Shown: positions 27,597 through 38,422 of the stretch, one piece after another
Position numbering within the stretch: the first letter of the stretch is position 1
How the letters are laid out: every line of letters begins with the position of its first letter
NCBI GenBank assembly: GCA_903848465.1
Contig: CAINGK010000099.1
Coordinates: 23,668 to 87,667 of the forward strand
Length of the DNA: 64,000 nt
Direction of reading: 5' to 3'
Source of the DNA: an uncultured Verrucomicrobiota bacterium
GTDB lineage: Bacteria > Verrucomicrobiota > Verrucomicrobiia > Verrucomicrobiales > Verrucomicrobiaceae
The notes under the pieces: model-generated
Database searches by the model: none
What the model was told of the DNA's origin: nothing
Seen by the model: only the letters and a program-made list of their open reading frames with translations
Position numbers and translations under genes: made by a program

Positions 27597-27632
27597 GGGG
27601 CGGGGCACCGAAGAGTGCGGCTGAGCCCACCC

Positions 27633-30600
27633 TCAAACCCACTCGGCACAGAGCAACTCGGCTTGGGCCAGGACGGTCTTAACCGCTTCCTCCTGCAAGT
27701 CCGGCGGGTAACCATGTTTGTTCAGGATTCGCTTTACCATGACTTTGATTTTGGCACGGGCGCTTTCGCGCAGGGTCCAGTCGATGGTGACGCTTTTCTT
27801 AACCTGGGTGATGAGTTCGGCGGCGATGAGCTTGAGCTTGTCATCGCCCATGGCCTGCACGGCGCTGTTGTTGGCGGCGAGGGCGTCGTAGAAGGCGACT
27901 TCGTCGTCGGTCAGGCCGAGGTCTTCGCCGCGTTTGGTGGCAGCATCGAGCTCCTTGGCGAGTCTGATCAGCTCTTCGATGACCTGCATCGTCGAGATGG
28001 CGCGGTTGTGGTAGGCGTTGAGGGTCTTTTTGAGCTTTTCGCTGAAGACCTGGCTTTGCACTAGGTTGTGCTTGGAGCGGACTTTGAGTTCGTCCTTGAG
28101 CAGTTTTTCCAACAGCTCGGCGGCGACGTTCTTGTGCTTGAGGCCGCGCACTTCGGCGAGGAACTGATCGCTGAGGATGCTGATGTCGGGCTTGGGCAAT
28201 CCGGCGGCGGTGAAGACGTCGATCACCTGGCCTTCGGTGGTGATGGCCTTGCTGACGAGCTGGCGGATGGCGGCGTCGATCTGCTCGGGTGTCTTGCGGT
28301 TGGTGCTGCTCTGCTTGTTCAGCGCGGCTTGCAGGGCTTGGAAGAATGACACGTCATCGCGGATGGCGGTGGCTTCATCGCTGGCGGCGCAAAGGGCGAA
28401 GGCACGGGAGAGTTCTGTGACCACCTGCACCCAGCGCTTCTTGCCGTCGTCCTGTTCGAGAATGTGCTCCTGACCTGCGGGGATGAGAGCGAGACGTTCG
28501 GCAGGTTTGCCGCTAGTCCACTTGTCCCACTTGAAGCCGTGCAGCATGTCGCAGGCGATGTTGTGCTTCTCCAGCATCACGGCGATGGCCTGCGCGGTGT
28601 CAAAGGTGGGGTTCCCCTGCCCTCCGCTCTCGGTGTAGGTGATGAGGGCCTTCTTGAGCTGATCGGCGAGGCCGAGGTAATCGACCACAAGGCCGCCGGG
28701 CTTGTCGCGAAAGACGCGATTCACGCGGGCGATGGCCTGCATGAGGCTGTGGCCTTGCATGGGCTTGTCGGCATACATGGTGTGCAGGCAGGGCGCGTCA
28801 AAACCGGTGAGCCACATGTCGCGCACGATCACGATCTTGAAGGGATTCTTCGCGTCCTTGAATTGGTTCGCCAGTTCGCGGCGTTTGGTTTTGTTACCAA
28901 TGTGCTTCTGCCATTCGGCACCGTCTTCGGCGCTGCCGGTCATCACCACCTTGAGCGTCTCGGCTTCCCACTCTGGGCGCAGCTTGATGAGGGCGTTGTA
29001 AAGGTCCACGCAGATGCGGCGGCTCATGCAGACAATCATGGCCTTGCCGTCCATGGCCTCCACACGCTTCTCGAAGTGGGCCACCAAATCGGCAGCCACC
29101 AGCGCGATGCGTTTGGGGTCTCCCACCAGCGCCTCCAGCGCGGCCCACTTCGTTTTGAGCTTTTCCTTCTTTGTCAGCTCTTCGCCTTCGGTGATCTCTT
29201 CGAACTCTTCGTCGATCTTCGGCAGCTCGGCGGCGTTCAGGCTCAGCTTGGAAATGCGGCTTTCGTAGTAGATCGGCACCGTGGCCTTGTCTGCCACGGC
29301 GCGCTGGATGTCGTAGATGCTGATGTAGTCGCCAAAGACGGCGCGGGTGTTGGCGTCGGTCTTTTCAATGGGCGTGCCGGTGAAGCCGATGAAGGAGGCA
29401 TTGGGCAAGGCATCGCGCAGATTGCTGGCGAAGCCGTAGGACATCTCGCCGGTCTTTTCATTCACCTTGCCGCCAAAGCCATACTGGCTGCGGTGCGCTT
29501 CGTCAGCAATAACGACAATGTTCTGCCGTGTGCTGAGTTCCGGCATGGGCTCGCCCTTTTCTGCGGCGAACTTGTGAATGGTGGTGAAGACAACGCCACC
29601 GCTCGCGCGGTTCAGCAGCTCGCGCAGATCCTCGCGGCTGGCGGCCTGCACGGGCGTCTGGCCGAGGATGTCGGCGCAGCGTTGGAACTGACCGAAAAGC
29701 TGGTCGTCGAGGTCGTTGCGATCCGTGAGCACCACCAGCGTCGGGTTCTGCATGGCCGGATGCCGCACCACGCGGGCGGCATAGAAGAGCATGGAGAAGG
29801 ACTTGCCGCTGCCCTGCGTATGCCAGACCACGCCTGCGCGGCGGTCGCCGGGTTTGCCGCCGTGCATGCGGCCGGACCAATACGTGCCCCCGCTGTCCTT
29901 CACGCGAGTCTCCTTCAGCATGCCACTGGCGCGCACGGTTTCCTCCACCGCCGCATTCACGGCATGGAACTGATGGTAGCCTGCGATGATCTTGTGCAGC
30001 GCGCCGTTGTCCGGGTCTTCTTCAAAGACGATGAAATGCTGCAGCAGGTCGAGGAAGCGCTGCCGCTCAAACACGCCGCGCACCAGCACCTCCAGTTCCA
30101 ATGCGGTTTTCGGGGCATCGCCCTCGCCATCAATCGTGCGCCAGACTTTGAACCATTCTTGGTTCGCCGTCAGCGAGCCCATGCGGGCTTGCAGGCCGTC
30201 GCTCACCACCAGGGCGGCATTGTAGTGAAGCAGGCTGGAGATCTCCGCCTTGTAGGTTTGCAGTTGGGAGTAGGCGCTCCAGATCGTCGCGTCTTCATCA
30301 GTGGCGTTTTTTAGCTCGATCAGGCCCAGGGGCAGACCGTTGACAAAAACCACGATGTCTGGCCTGCGGTTATGCTGGCCCTCGATCACCGTGAACTGAT
30401 TCACCGCCAGCCAGTCGTTCGCCCGCACATCGTTGAAATCCACCAGCCAGGCCTGGTCGTTCTTGGTGCTGCCGTCGGCCCGCTTGTACACCACGTCCAC
30501 GCCATCGCGAAGCATCTTGTGAAAGGCGCGGTTGGTCTGCGTGAGGGATGGTGTCCCGATGCGCAGGACTTTGCGCAGCGCTTCCTCGCGGGCGTCTTCG

Positions 30601-30785
30601 GGGATGGCGGGGTTCAGGCGCTGGAGGGCTGAGCGCAGGCGAGCCACCAAAACGACCTCAGCAAACGAATCCCGCTCCGCCGCCGCTTCACCGGGGGCGA
30701 TGTGCGGCCCGTGGCCGATGGCATAGCCCAGCTCCCCGAACCATTCGAGGGCGGCGTCTTCGACGATGGATTCGTTGAGGGTCAT
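27633..30785 (-). CDS. hsdR: Type I restriction enzyme R subunit HsdR
   Basis: The 1050-residue motor and nuclease subunit, which cleaves unmethylated DNA after translocation. It has an N-terminal PD-(D/E)XK nuclease core ([20 protein letters not shown], about residues 142-160), superfamily 2 helicase motifs (Walker [12 protein letters not shown] near 323, DEAH in [11 protein letters not shown] near 427, FTGTPIE), helicase domain 2 ([20 protein letters not shown]) and a helical C-terminus. All catalytic motifs are intact. Its start overlaps the stop of the rhuM gene (ATGA), the last coupled step of the operon. Confidence 0.97.
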   Translation of the reverse strand: MTLNESIVEDAALEWFGELGYAIGHGPHIAPGEAAAERDSFAEVVLVARLRSALQRLNPAIPEDAREEALRKVLRIGTPSLTQTNRAFHKMLRDGVDVVYKRADGSTKNDQAWLVDFNDVRANDWLAVNQFTVIEGQHNRRPDIVVFVNGLPLGLIELKNATDEDATIWSAYSQLQTYKAEISSLLHYNAALVVSDGLQARMGSLTANQEWFKVWRTIDGEGDAPKTALELEVLVRGVFERQRFLDLLQHFIVFEEDPDNGALHKIIAGYHQFHAVNAAVEETVRASGMLKETRVKDSGGTYWSGRMHGGKPGDRRAGVVWHTQGSGKSFSMLFYAARVVRHPAMQNPTLVVLTDRNDLDDQLFGQFQRCADILGQTPVQAASREDLRELLNRASGGVVFTTIHKFAAEKGEPMPELSTRQNIVVIADEAHRSQYGFGGKVNEKTGEMSYGFASNLRDALPNASFIGFTGTPIEKTDANTRAVFGDYISIYDIQRAVADKATVPIYYESRISKLSLNAAELPKIDEEFEEITEGEELTKKEKLKTKWAALEALVGDPKRIALVAADLVAHFEKRVEAMDGKAMIVCMSRRICVDLYNALIKLRPEWEAETLKVVMTGSAEDGAEWQKHIGNKTKRRELANQFKDAKNPFKIVIVRDMWLTGFDAPCLHTMYADKPMQGHSLMQAIARVNRVFRDKPGGLVVDYLGLADQLKKALITYTESGGQGNPTFDTAQAIAVMLEKHNIACDMLHGFKWDKWTSGKPAERLALIPAGQEHILEQDDGKKRWVQVVTELSRAFALCAASDEATAIRDDVSFFQALQAALNKQSSTNRKTPEQIDAAIRQLVSKAITTEGQVIDVFTAAGLPKPDISILSDQFLAEVRGLKHKNVAAELLEKLLKDELKVRSKHNLVQSQVFSEKLKKTLNAYHNRAISTMQVIEELIRLAKELDAATKRGEDLGLTDDEVAFYDALAANNSAVQAMGDDKLKLIAAELITQVKKSVTIDWTLRESARAKIKVMVKRILNKHGYPPDLQEEAVKTVLAQAELLCAEWV

Positions 30786-31849
30786 GGCGGGCTTCCTTCC
30801 TCCGGCAGGTTCTTTATCAACCGGTCGAAGTCGGACTCGAACAGGCGGTCTTGCACGATGCGGTATTTTTCAAACTCACTTTCAGCATGGGCTTGGGCGA
30901 TTTCGGCGGTCACTTTGCCGGCATCCTGCAAAATTTCCCGGTCGGTCGCGGCAATGAAACGGTTGAGGCGGGTTTCCCAGTCCTGCATGGTCATGGGAAT
31001 CTGCCGCAGGGCCATGTCTTCGGCCACATCGAGGTAAGCGGAGACGAGGCGTTGCAACTGCGCCATCTCGTTTTCCGAGAGGTAGTTTTTCGCCACGCTG
31101 ACATCGAACTTATGGATTTTACCTTGGGGTGCGTCTTTCCAGGTGGTCAGTCCCATGTGAGTTTTGGCCGCATCGGCACGGGAGACGATGACCTCTGCGG
31201 CGGTCTGGCCATGGATGGCCCAGTGGAGCTTGTTCTGCACGGTGGCAAAGAAGCGTTTGGTGGCTGCGGCGGTGACATCGTAGTCGATGGCCGTGGCGTA
31301 GATGTCGGTGATCTTCTGGTAGAACTTGCGCTCGCTCAGGCGGATTTCCCGGATGCGCTGGAGCTGTTCCTCGAAGTATTTTTTGCCGAGGATGGAGCCG
31401 TCGTTTTTCAGACGCTCGTCATCCATGGCAAAGCCCTTGATGGTGAAGGACTCAATGATGCCGGAGGCCCATTTGCGGAACTGGACGGCGCGTTCCGAGT
31501 TCACCTTGTAGCCCACGGCGATGATGGCGGCCAGGTTGTAGTGCTGGGTGTCGTAGGTTTTGCCGTCGGTGGCAGTTATCCGAAAATATTGGATAACTGA
31601 ATCTGCCTCCAGCTCATGGTCAGAAAACACCTTTTTCAGGTGGTAGTTGATCGTCCTGACGTCCACATCGTAGAGCAGTCCCATCATCTTCTGGGTGAGC
31701 CAGACATTCTCATCGGCATACACGGCCTCCACTCCGCCCTGGCCGCTGGCAGCCACAAAGGTGAGGTACTCGGCCGCTGAGGAGCGCACCAGCGAGACTG
31801 CGGTGTTCTTTTTGGAAGGACCGCCGGGAGTGGGTTTGCGTTTGCTCAT
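30782..31849 (-). CDS. rhuM: RhuM family protein within the type I RM operon
   Basis: A 355-residue member of the RhuM (virulence-associated, Fic/DOC-neighbour) family: the N-terminal block [20 protein letters not shown] and then [37 protein letters not shown], and a helical C-terminal half. RhuM-like genes are often found inside type I RM loci or genomic islands; the molecular role is unknown, though the N-terminal part looks like a DNA-binding or regulatory module. It lies 24 bases after hsdS and overlaps hsdR by four bases, so it is made as part of the system. Confidence 0.88.
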   Translation of the reverse strand: MSKRKPTPGGPSKKNTAVSLVRSSAAEYLTFVAASGQGGVEAVYADENVWLTQKMMGLLYDVDVRTINYHLKKVFSDHELEADSVIQYFRITATDGKTYDTQHYNLAAIIAVGYKVNSERAVQFRKWASGIIESFTIKGFAMDDERLKNDGSILGKKYFEEQLQRIREIRLSERKFYQKITDIYATAIDYDVTAAATKRFFATVQNKLHWAIHGQTAAEVIVSRADAAKTHMGLTTWKDAPQGKIHKFDVSVAKNYLSENEMAQLQRLVSAYLDVAEDMALRQIPMTMQDWETRLNRFIAATDREILQDAGKVTAEIAQAHAESEFEKYRIVQDRLFESDFDRLIKNLPEEGSPP

Positions 31850-31873
31850 GGTTTCATCTCGGGTCGTTTTGAA

Positions 31874-33124
31874 CTATCCGGCGACTCCGGAGGGTTGCTT
31901 TCCGTCCACGCTCAGCTCGACGCTCAGCAGCTTTGGCAGCAGACTGTCACGCAGGGTAGCGAGCGTGCGGGATTGCTCTTCGTTCCGGTGAACCTGTTCC
32001 GTCCATGCGCCGAGGAATGTTGCGGCAGCTTTTTGAATGGGGAGCGGCGGGAGAAGCACTGACACTCGGCGAAGCTCAGATTGCCTGATACCCTCAACCG
32101 TCGTTCCAGTTCCGCGATTGATGATGTCTGTCTGACATGCAGGCGATTCGAGCCAGTAGTAGAGGAAGGCCGATTCGCATACGGCGGGGTTCGCCCGCAT
32201 CGCAAAGATGCGTTGGCTCAGACAAAAGCGGGCATCGAGTGCCAAATAGTAGAGTTCTCCGAGCGGAGCTTCGGAGGTCATCAGGATGTCGCCGAGCGCG
32301 AGCTTGTCCTTCATCCATCGCTCGTAGAGTTCTTCGCTCACGAAGTTGAACATGTCGGGCCGCACGAGTCGGCCTCCTTTCACGTTTTTAGCTGAGACGG
32401 CGGGAATGCCGGTCGATGACCAATCACTACCCAACTTCTTCGGCGTCCTGCCGCGGTAGTCGATGATTAGGGACGTGGCGTCTTCAATGGTCCCAACGGT
32501 CCACCCGTGCGGGATTGGACCGATGGAGGAATCTTGGAACGAGTCAGGGAAGAGGGCGGCGGTGGCGGGGTCGAGGGCGGCGGGGGGGCGGCCGTCGAGT
32601 TTGGCGCGGACGGGGTCGAAATCCACGAACCAGCTCTGGAACAGCGCCCGCGCCATCGCCTCCAGCGTCGCGTTCATCCGCCGGTTCAACTCGATCTTGT
32701 CGTCCAGCGCCCCAAGCACCGCCGCGATGGCTTTCTGCTCGGCGAGGGGTGGGACATCGAAATCGCGCACATAGACTGCTGAGCGCGTTGTGGAGGGAAT
32801 CGGCGAACCGTCATCAATCTCGCCGAGCTTGTGATACTTGATGGCATAGTAGAGCCATCGCATATCGAACTCGGACTTCGGAACGACATAATAGGCAGTG
32901 TCGATGACGAAGAAAGGAGCGCGGGAAAATTCGATGCCACGGTAAGCGCCCTTTCGTCCAAGGATGACGCCTGGGCCGGAAGCAAGTGGTTTGTCAGTCC
33001 ATCCAATTGGGCCGTTGCTGCCGAAGACGCGATACTTGCCGCTCGCCTTGTCGTAATCACGCAACGCTTTCCCGTATTCGAGCGAGATTTCTTCGCCCCA
33101 TGTGCTGGCTCGCCACTCGCTCAT
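31874..33124 (-). CDS. hsdS: Type I restriction enzyme specificity subunit HsdS
   Basis: The 416-residue subunit sets the recognition sequence for both methylation and cleavage. It has two target-recognition domains of about 150 residues and the conserved spacer helices: PPLAEQKAIAAVLGALDDKI then MARALFQSWFVDFDPV in the middle, and LPPLPIQKAAATFLGAWTEQ near the C-terminus. Both halves are present, so a bipartite target is expected; it cannot be read from the sequence. Its start overlaps the stop of the preceding nuclease-like gene (ATGA). Confidence 0.95.
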   Translation of the reverse strand: MSEWRASTWGEEISLEYGKALRDYDKASGKYRVFGSNGPIGWTDKPLASGPGVILGRKGAYRGIEFSRAPFFVIDTAYYVVPKSEFDMRWLYYAIKYHKLGEIDDGSPIPSTTRSAVYVRDFDVPPLAEQKAIAAVLGALDDKIELNRRMNATLEAMARALFQSWFVDFDPVRAKLDGRPPAALDPATAALFPDSFQDSSIGPIPHGWTVGTIEDATSLIIDYRGRTPKKLGSDWSSTGIPAVSAKNVKGGRLVRPDMFNFVSEELYERWMKDKLALGDILMTSEAPLGELYYLALDARFCLSQRIFAMRANPAVCESAFLYYWLESPACQTDIINRGTGTTVEGIRQSELRRVSVLLPPLPIQKAAATFLGAWTEQVHRNEEQSRTLATLRDSLLPKLLSVELSVDGKQPSGVAG

Positions 33125-33653
33125 CCGTGGATTCTCCTGAGTGTTTCAATCACTTCGCCTTCAAATCCCCAAAGGGAAGTTTCCAACACCTTTGCGCCAT
33201 TGATGAACCAAAAACATCTGTGCTGTGAAGGGTCTGGAGTGGGCATGATGCGCCACGCAGCACCAAGGATGTATTTGTATCGGTCCTCGGGATGCGTGAG
33301 GCCTACCAGCTTCTTTTCCATGTCAGCATACCCTGTCTCTGCGTGGTTCCAGAGGTAGTCTTTCTTGGCCTCAAGGCAGAAAAGATTTTCGGTATCCGAC
33401 CTGCGTCGATGAATGATGACATCTGGCTTCATCGACTGCTTTTCAGCCCGCTGACATGCTTTGGGTTTGTCCCAGATTCGATTGTATTCGCAATCGACGT
33501 GGTAGCCCTCAAACAACCCATGCAGGTAGAGGCCCAGCCGAAACGTGATGGTCTGTTCGTTGACCCCGTCGGTCCCGAGGTCGAATAGCTCCGCGTCCCA
33601 CTCGAACAACGCGTGGAAGCCGCCTGAAAGAAGACCAACTAGGCGTTCTGCGT

Positions 33654-33657
<4 letters not shown>
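33121..33657 (-). CDS. Putative PD-(D/E)XK nuclease between hsdM and hsdS
   Basis: A 178-residue protein whose ATG at 33657 overlaps the hsdM stop, and whose own stop overlaps hsdS. A PD-(D/E)XK-like core is visible: [14 protein letters not shown] followed by [11 protein letters not shown] (D-x(n)-E-x-K), preceded by a helix with HVDCEYNRI that could supply the first acidic residue. The C-terminal part ([20 protein letters not shown]) is otherwise unknown. The gene is not a standard RM subunit. Because it is tightly coupled to hsdM and hsdS, it probably modifies or adds to the restriction system. The nuclease call is motif-based. Confidence 0.65.
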
Positions 33658-35297
<1,640 letters not shown>

Positions 35298-35383
35298 GTG
35301 GGGATTCTGCCGACGTAAGCGTGGGGGAAATCCCGTGGCAAGAAGTTACTTCGCAGGAAATGGCACCGAAGCCCTCAAACCTT

Positions 35384-35466
35384 CACTGCCGCTCCGCCTT
35401 ATGCTTCGCAAAGATCGCGAGGCAGCGGTCGCGCACGGTGGCGTGATCGAGCATGGGGAGGGGATT
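35384..35466 (-). pseudogene. Detached copy 1 of the photolyase 3' end
   Basis: Read on the minus strand, this gives N-P-L-P-M-L-D-H-A-T-V-R-D-R-C followed by LAIFAKHKAERQ and a stop. The end of the photolyase gene at 36833 reads Y-P-L-P-M-L-D-H-P-T-E-R-D-R-C, then the same. So about 27 codons match, with mostly synonymous changes, and similarity stops at the stop codon. Nothing upstream resembles the rest of photolyase. Confidence 0.8.
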
Positions 35467-35550
35467 CTGGCAGGGCGGGGGAGTGCTGTTTCTGCAACTG
35501 CTGCTTGCCTCAGGCGGTCATCGGCAGCATCCAGACGTATCCTATCCCCC

Positions 35551-36339
35551 ATGACCCCATTGCAAAAGACGACAGCCGTAGAGATCGAACCCTTTCGTGT
35601 GGCTCTGCTTGGCCACCCTGTGTATGCCAGACTGCGCACCTTGGAAGATCTGGCGGTGTTTATGGAATGCCATGTGTTTGCGGTGTGGGATTTCATGTCG
35701 CTGTTGAAGGCGCTGCAGCAGCGGCTGACCTGCGTGCAGGTGCCCTGGGTGCCGGTCGGAAATAACCAGGTGCGGCGGCTGGTGAACGAAATTGTGCTGG
35801 GCGAGGAAAGCGATCCAACGCCAGATGGCACGCCCTCCAGTCATTTCGAGCTCTATCTGCAGGCCATGCAGGAAGCCGAGGCAAGCACTTCCACCATCAA
35901 CCGTTTCATCGGCCTGCTGCAAGAAGGCACCAGCGTCGCGGACGCGCTGGCCTCTGGCGGGGTGCCGGGCTGCGTGGCGGACTTCGTGAAGCATACGTTT
36001 GCGGTGATCGAAGGCGGGCAGCCCCACGTGATCGCTGCGGCCTTCACGTACGGGCGCGAGGACCTGATCCCGGCCATGTTTCATGAGCTGGTGGCGCGGC
36101 TGGAAAGCGAATTTCCCGGCAGGCTCAGTGTGCTGCGCTACTACCTGGACCGGCACATCCAACTGGACGGCGACGAACACGGCGAGATGGGGCGCGCCAT
36201 GGTGGAACTGCTGTGTGATGGAAATCCCCAGCGCGAGGCGGAGGCACGTCAGGCCGCCGTGGAGGCGCTGAAGGCACGCCTCCAGTTGTGGGACGGGATT
36301 TCAGCCCTGATCGAAGGCACCAAGAGTCACCAGCCCTGA
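35551..36339 (+). CDS. DUF3050 protein (haem-oxygenase-like fold family)
   Basis: A 262-residue protein of the DUF3050 family: HPVYARLRTLEDLAVFMECH, then HVFAVWDFMSLLKALQQRLT, VPWVPVGNNQVRRLVNEIVL and a conserved SHFELYLQAM. The family is predicted to have a haem-oxygenase-like, helical diiron-type fold with conserved His/Glu residues such as those in MECHVFAVWDF and GEESD; no reaction is established. The ATG at 35551 is the family start. The gene lies on the opposite strand to its neighbours, between two detached copies of the photolyase 3' end, which marks it as a possible insert. Confidence 0.85.
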   Translation: MTPLQKTTAVEIEPFRVALLGHPVYARLRTLEDLAVFMECHVFAVWDFMSLLKALQQRLTCVQVPWVPVGNNQVRRLVNEIVLGEESDPTPDGTPSSHFELYLQAMQEAEASTSTINRFIGLLQEGTSVADALASGGVPGCVADFVKHTFAVIEGGQPHVIAAAFTYGREDLIPAMFHELVARLESEFPGRLSVLRYYLDRHIQLDGDEHGEMGRAMVELLCDGNPQREAEARQAAVEALKARLQLWDGISALIEGTKSHQP

Positions 36340-36368
36340 TTTGGATCTGAAACGCAGTGGGCGGCTCC

Positions 36369-36446
36369 TCACTGCCGCTCCGCCTTGTGCTTCGCAAAGA
36401 TCGCCAGGCAGAGATCGCGCTCGGTGGCGTGGTCGAGCATGGGGGG
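36369..36446 (-). pseudogene. Detached copy 2 of the photolyase 3' end
   Basis: The minus strand gives P-P-M-L-D-H-A-T-E-R-D-L-C followed by LAIFAKHKAERQ and stop, again about 25 codons of the photolyase C-terminus with two amino-acid changes. Similarity ends exactly at the stop codon on one side and after a run of C on the other. Confidence 0.8.
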
Positions 36447-36535
36447 AACTGGGTTTGGGTGATGCGTAGAGGATCATCCTCTCCGAATCCTTTGCAGGGC
36501 ATTGACTCCGCTTTTGATGCTCTTACTCTTCCCTC

Positions 36536-36808
36536 ATGAGCACTCGACAACTCACCCTGGGCAATTTTGCGGCGCATTGCCTCGACGAAATCAAATCGGT
36601 TCAGGATGGCGATACGATCATCGAAATCCTCAGCAGTGGCAAAGTGGTGGCTGTGCTCAGTCCGCCACCGCCAGAGGAACCCGCAGGCACCTTGGCTGCT
36701 TGGGTTGGCAGCGGTGTGGGCACCATGTCCTATGGCCCTGGCTACGATCCTGCTGCGCCCGCTTTTGCCCTTGAGGACTGGGATGAATTTCAGGAGGCCA
36801 AGAAATGA
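36536..36808 (+). CDS. Phd/YefM-like antitoxin, partner toxin truncated
   Basis: A 90-residue antitoxin-like protein starting MSTRQLTLGNFAAHCLDEIK, with GDTIIEILSSGKVVAVLSPP, the pattern of the Phd/YefM-type dimerisation domain, and a C-terminal acidic tail ending ALEDWDEFQEAKK. Such genes are normally followed by a PIN-domain toxin. Here an ATG overlaps the stop (ATGA) but the toxin reading frame breaks after about eight codons, where the photolyase 3' end begins. The antitoxin is thus an orphan. Confidence 0.7.
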   Translation: MSTRQLTLGNFAAHCLDEIKSVQDGDTIIEILSSGKVVAVLSPPPPEEPAGTLAAWVGSGVGTMSYGPGYDPAAPAFALEDWDEFQEAKK

Positions 36809-36832
36809 CCGGCGCTTACTTGCCCCATATCC
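36805..36832 (+). pseudogene. First codons of a PIN toxin, cut by the photolyase end
   Basis: It reads M-T-G-A-Y-L then a shift and HIL, which fits a PIN toxin start of the type YLLDTHxL with a few bases missing. At about 36830 the sequence turns into the photolyase stop region. Only a fragment too short to assign by itself; the call depends on position after the antitoxin. Confidence 0.4.
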
Positions 36833-38263
36833 TCACTGCCGCTCCGCCTTGTGCTTCGCAAAAATCGCCAGGCAGCGGTCGCGCTCGGTGGGGTGGTCGA
36901 GCATGGGGAGGGGGTAGCCTTTGGCCAGAGGCTGGCCGGGTTTCGGTGCTTCATGCAGCAGTGGGGCGGGGACGTGTTTTAACTCGGGTACCCACTGCTT
37001 GATGTAGGTGCCGTCGGGGTCGAAGCGGATGCTTTGGAGCCAAGGGTTCTGGATGCGGAAGTAGGGGGCGGCATCGGCTCCGGTGCCGGCGGACCACTGC
37101 CAGCCGCCGTTGTTGCTGGCGTTTTCGCCATCCACGAGTTGCTGCATGAAGTAGGCCTCGCCGAGCCGCCAGTCGCAGTGCAGGTCTTTGGTGAGGAACA
37201 TGGCGGTGATCATGCGGAGGCGATTGTGCATGAGGCCAGTGTGCAGGAGTTGGCGCATGCCGGCATCGACGATGGGAAAGCCGGTGGTGCCGGTGGCCCA
37301 GCGCTGAAAATCGACCTCGGTGCCAGGCCAGGGGAGTCCGACCCAGTCGGGCGCAAACTCCTGCGCAAAGACGTGCGGGTAATGCCAGAGGATGGCGACG
37401 TAGAACTCCCGCCACGCGAGTTCTTTGACATAGGTCTGGATGGAGGCCGGGGCGGCGGCGTGGTGGGCGGCAGCGGCTTGCGTCCCAGCGGCGAGGCAGC
37501 GGTGGTAGATCTCGCGGATGCTGAGGAGGCCGAAGCGCAGATCTTGGCTGAGCAGGGAAGTCGTCTGTCCGGCGGGGAGGTTGCGCTGCTGGCCGTAGCT
37601 GAAGAGAATGCCGGAGTCGATGAAGTGCTTGAGGCGGTCGCGCGCGGCGCGTTCCCCTGGGGCGGGTAGATGCGCGGTGGAGGCGGGCAATTGCCAGTGC
37701 GCCAGCGTGGGCAGCGGCAGGCTGGTGATGGATTCACCTGCCGGTGGTCCGAGCGAGGTGATGCGGCCCCGCGCGGCGGGCTTGGGCAGGTTGAGCCAGT
37801 TTTTCGAATAGGGGGTGTACACGCGGTAGGGCTGCCCGCCGCCGGTGAGCACGTCGTCTGGCTCGTGCAGGACGCTGTCTTGATAAACATGGCACTCGAT
37901 GCCGAGGCGGGTGCAGAGCGCCTGCACGCGGGACTCCGTGGCGCGGCCAAAGAGGTCGTAGTCGCGGTTGAAATAGACGGCCTCGGCACCGGTTTCGCGG
38001 ATGAGGCGCTCGAGTTCGGCTTCGGCCTTGCCGCAGCGCAGGATGAGGCGGCTGCCGAGGGTGGTGAGGTTTTTGGCGAGGGATTCCAGACAGCCGCAGA
38101 GGAACTGCTGGCGGTTGGGGCCGGTCCAGCCGTGGTTTTGCTTCCAGTCGCTGAGGATATAAACGGGAATGACCTGGGGCGCGGACTGCGCGGCGTGATG
38201 CAGCGCGGTGTTGTCGGTGAGGCGGAGATCGCGGCGGAACCAGTGTAGAACAGTGCGGGACAT
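36833..38263 (-). CDS. phr: Deoxyribodipyrimidine photolyase (class I type)
   Basis: A light-driven FAD enzyme that splits cyclobutane pyrimidine dimers. The 476-residue protein, started at ATG 38263 (MSRTVLHWFRRDLRLTDN; eight residues upstream are dispensable), has the N-terminal antenna domain and the FAD domain: ELAWREFYVAILWHYPHV, GFPIVDAGMRQLLHTGLMHN and WQWSAGTGADAAPYFRIQNP, with the conserved Trp and Asn residues of the family. The last 25 codons are repeated twice further along at 36369 and 35384. Function is secure at family level; cryptochrome-like subtypes cannot be excluded. Confidence 0.95.
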   Translation of the reverse strand: MSRTVLHWFRRDLRLTDNTALHHAAQSAPQVIPVYILSDWKQNHGWTGPNRQQFLCGCLESLAKNLTTLGSRLILRCGKAEAELERLIRETGAEAVYFNRDYDLFGRATESRVQALCTRLGIECHVYQDSVLHEPDDVLTGGGQPYRVYTPYSKNWLNLPKPAARGRITSLGPPAGESITSLPLPTLAHWQLPASTAHLPAPGERAARDRLKHFIDSGILFSYGQQRNLPAGQTTSLLSQDLRFGLLSIREIYHRCLAAGTQAAAAHHAAAPASIQTYVKELAWREFYVAILWHYPHVFAQEFAPDWVGLPWPGTEVDFQRWATGTTGFPIVDAGMRQLLHTGLMHNRLRMITAMFLTKDLHCDWRLGEAYFMQQLVDGENASNNGGWQWSAGTGADAAPYFRIQNPWLQSIRFDPDGTYIKQWVPELKHVPAPLLHEAPKPGQPLAKGYPLPMLDHPTERDRCLAIFAKHKAERQ

Positions 38264-38422
38264 GCGAGAGGGCGGGGCGTGAAGCACAAGATACGGTCAG
38301 GATCGGACAAAAGGTGAGTCGAATGTTTGCAGTATTCGCCATCAGGTTCCTGATGAATATTTGGCTGTGCTGCCGTTACTAGCAGCGCCATATCATTCCC
38401 CTTCAACCCCGACCCTCATCCC

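Noticed and set aside
28464..30314. A 616-codon open frame antisense to hsdR
   Set aside because: hsdR is complete with all helicase and nuclease motifs; the opposite frame is low-complexity and matches nothing.
35384..36915. Simple tandem duplication of photolyase as explanation of the three ends
   Set aside because: Only the last 25 codons are repeated, unrelated genes lie between, and the changes are mostly silent, which a decaying tandem duplicate would not show.
36805..37002. A 65-codon gene after the Phd-like antitoxin
   Set aside because: Only the first eight codons resemble a toxin; the rest is antisense to the photolyase 3' end.
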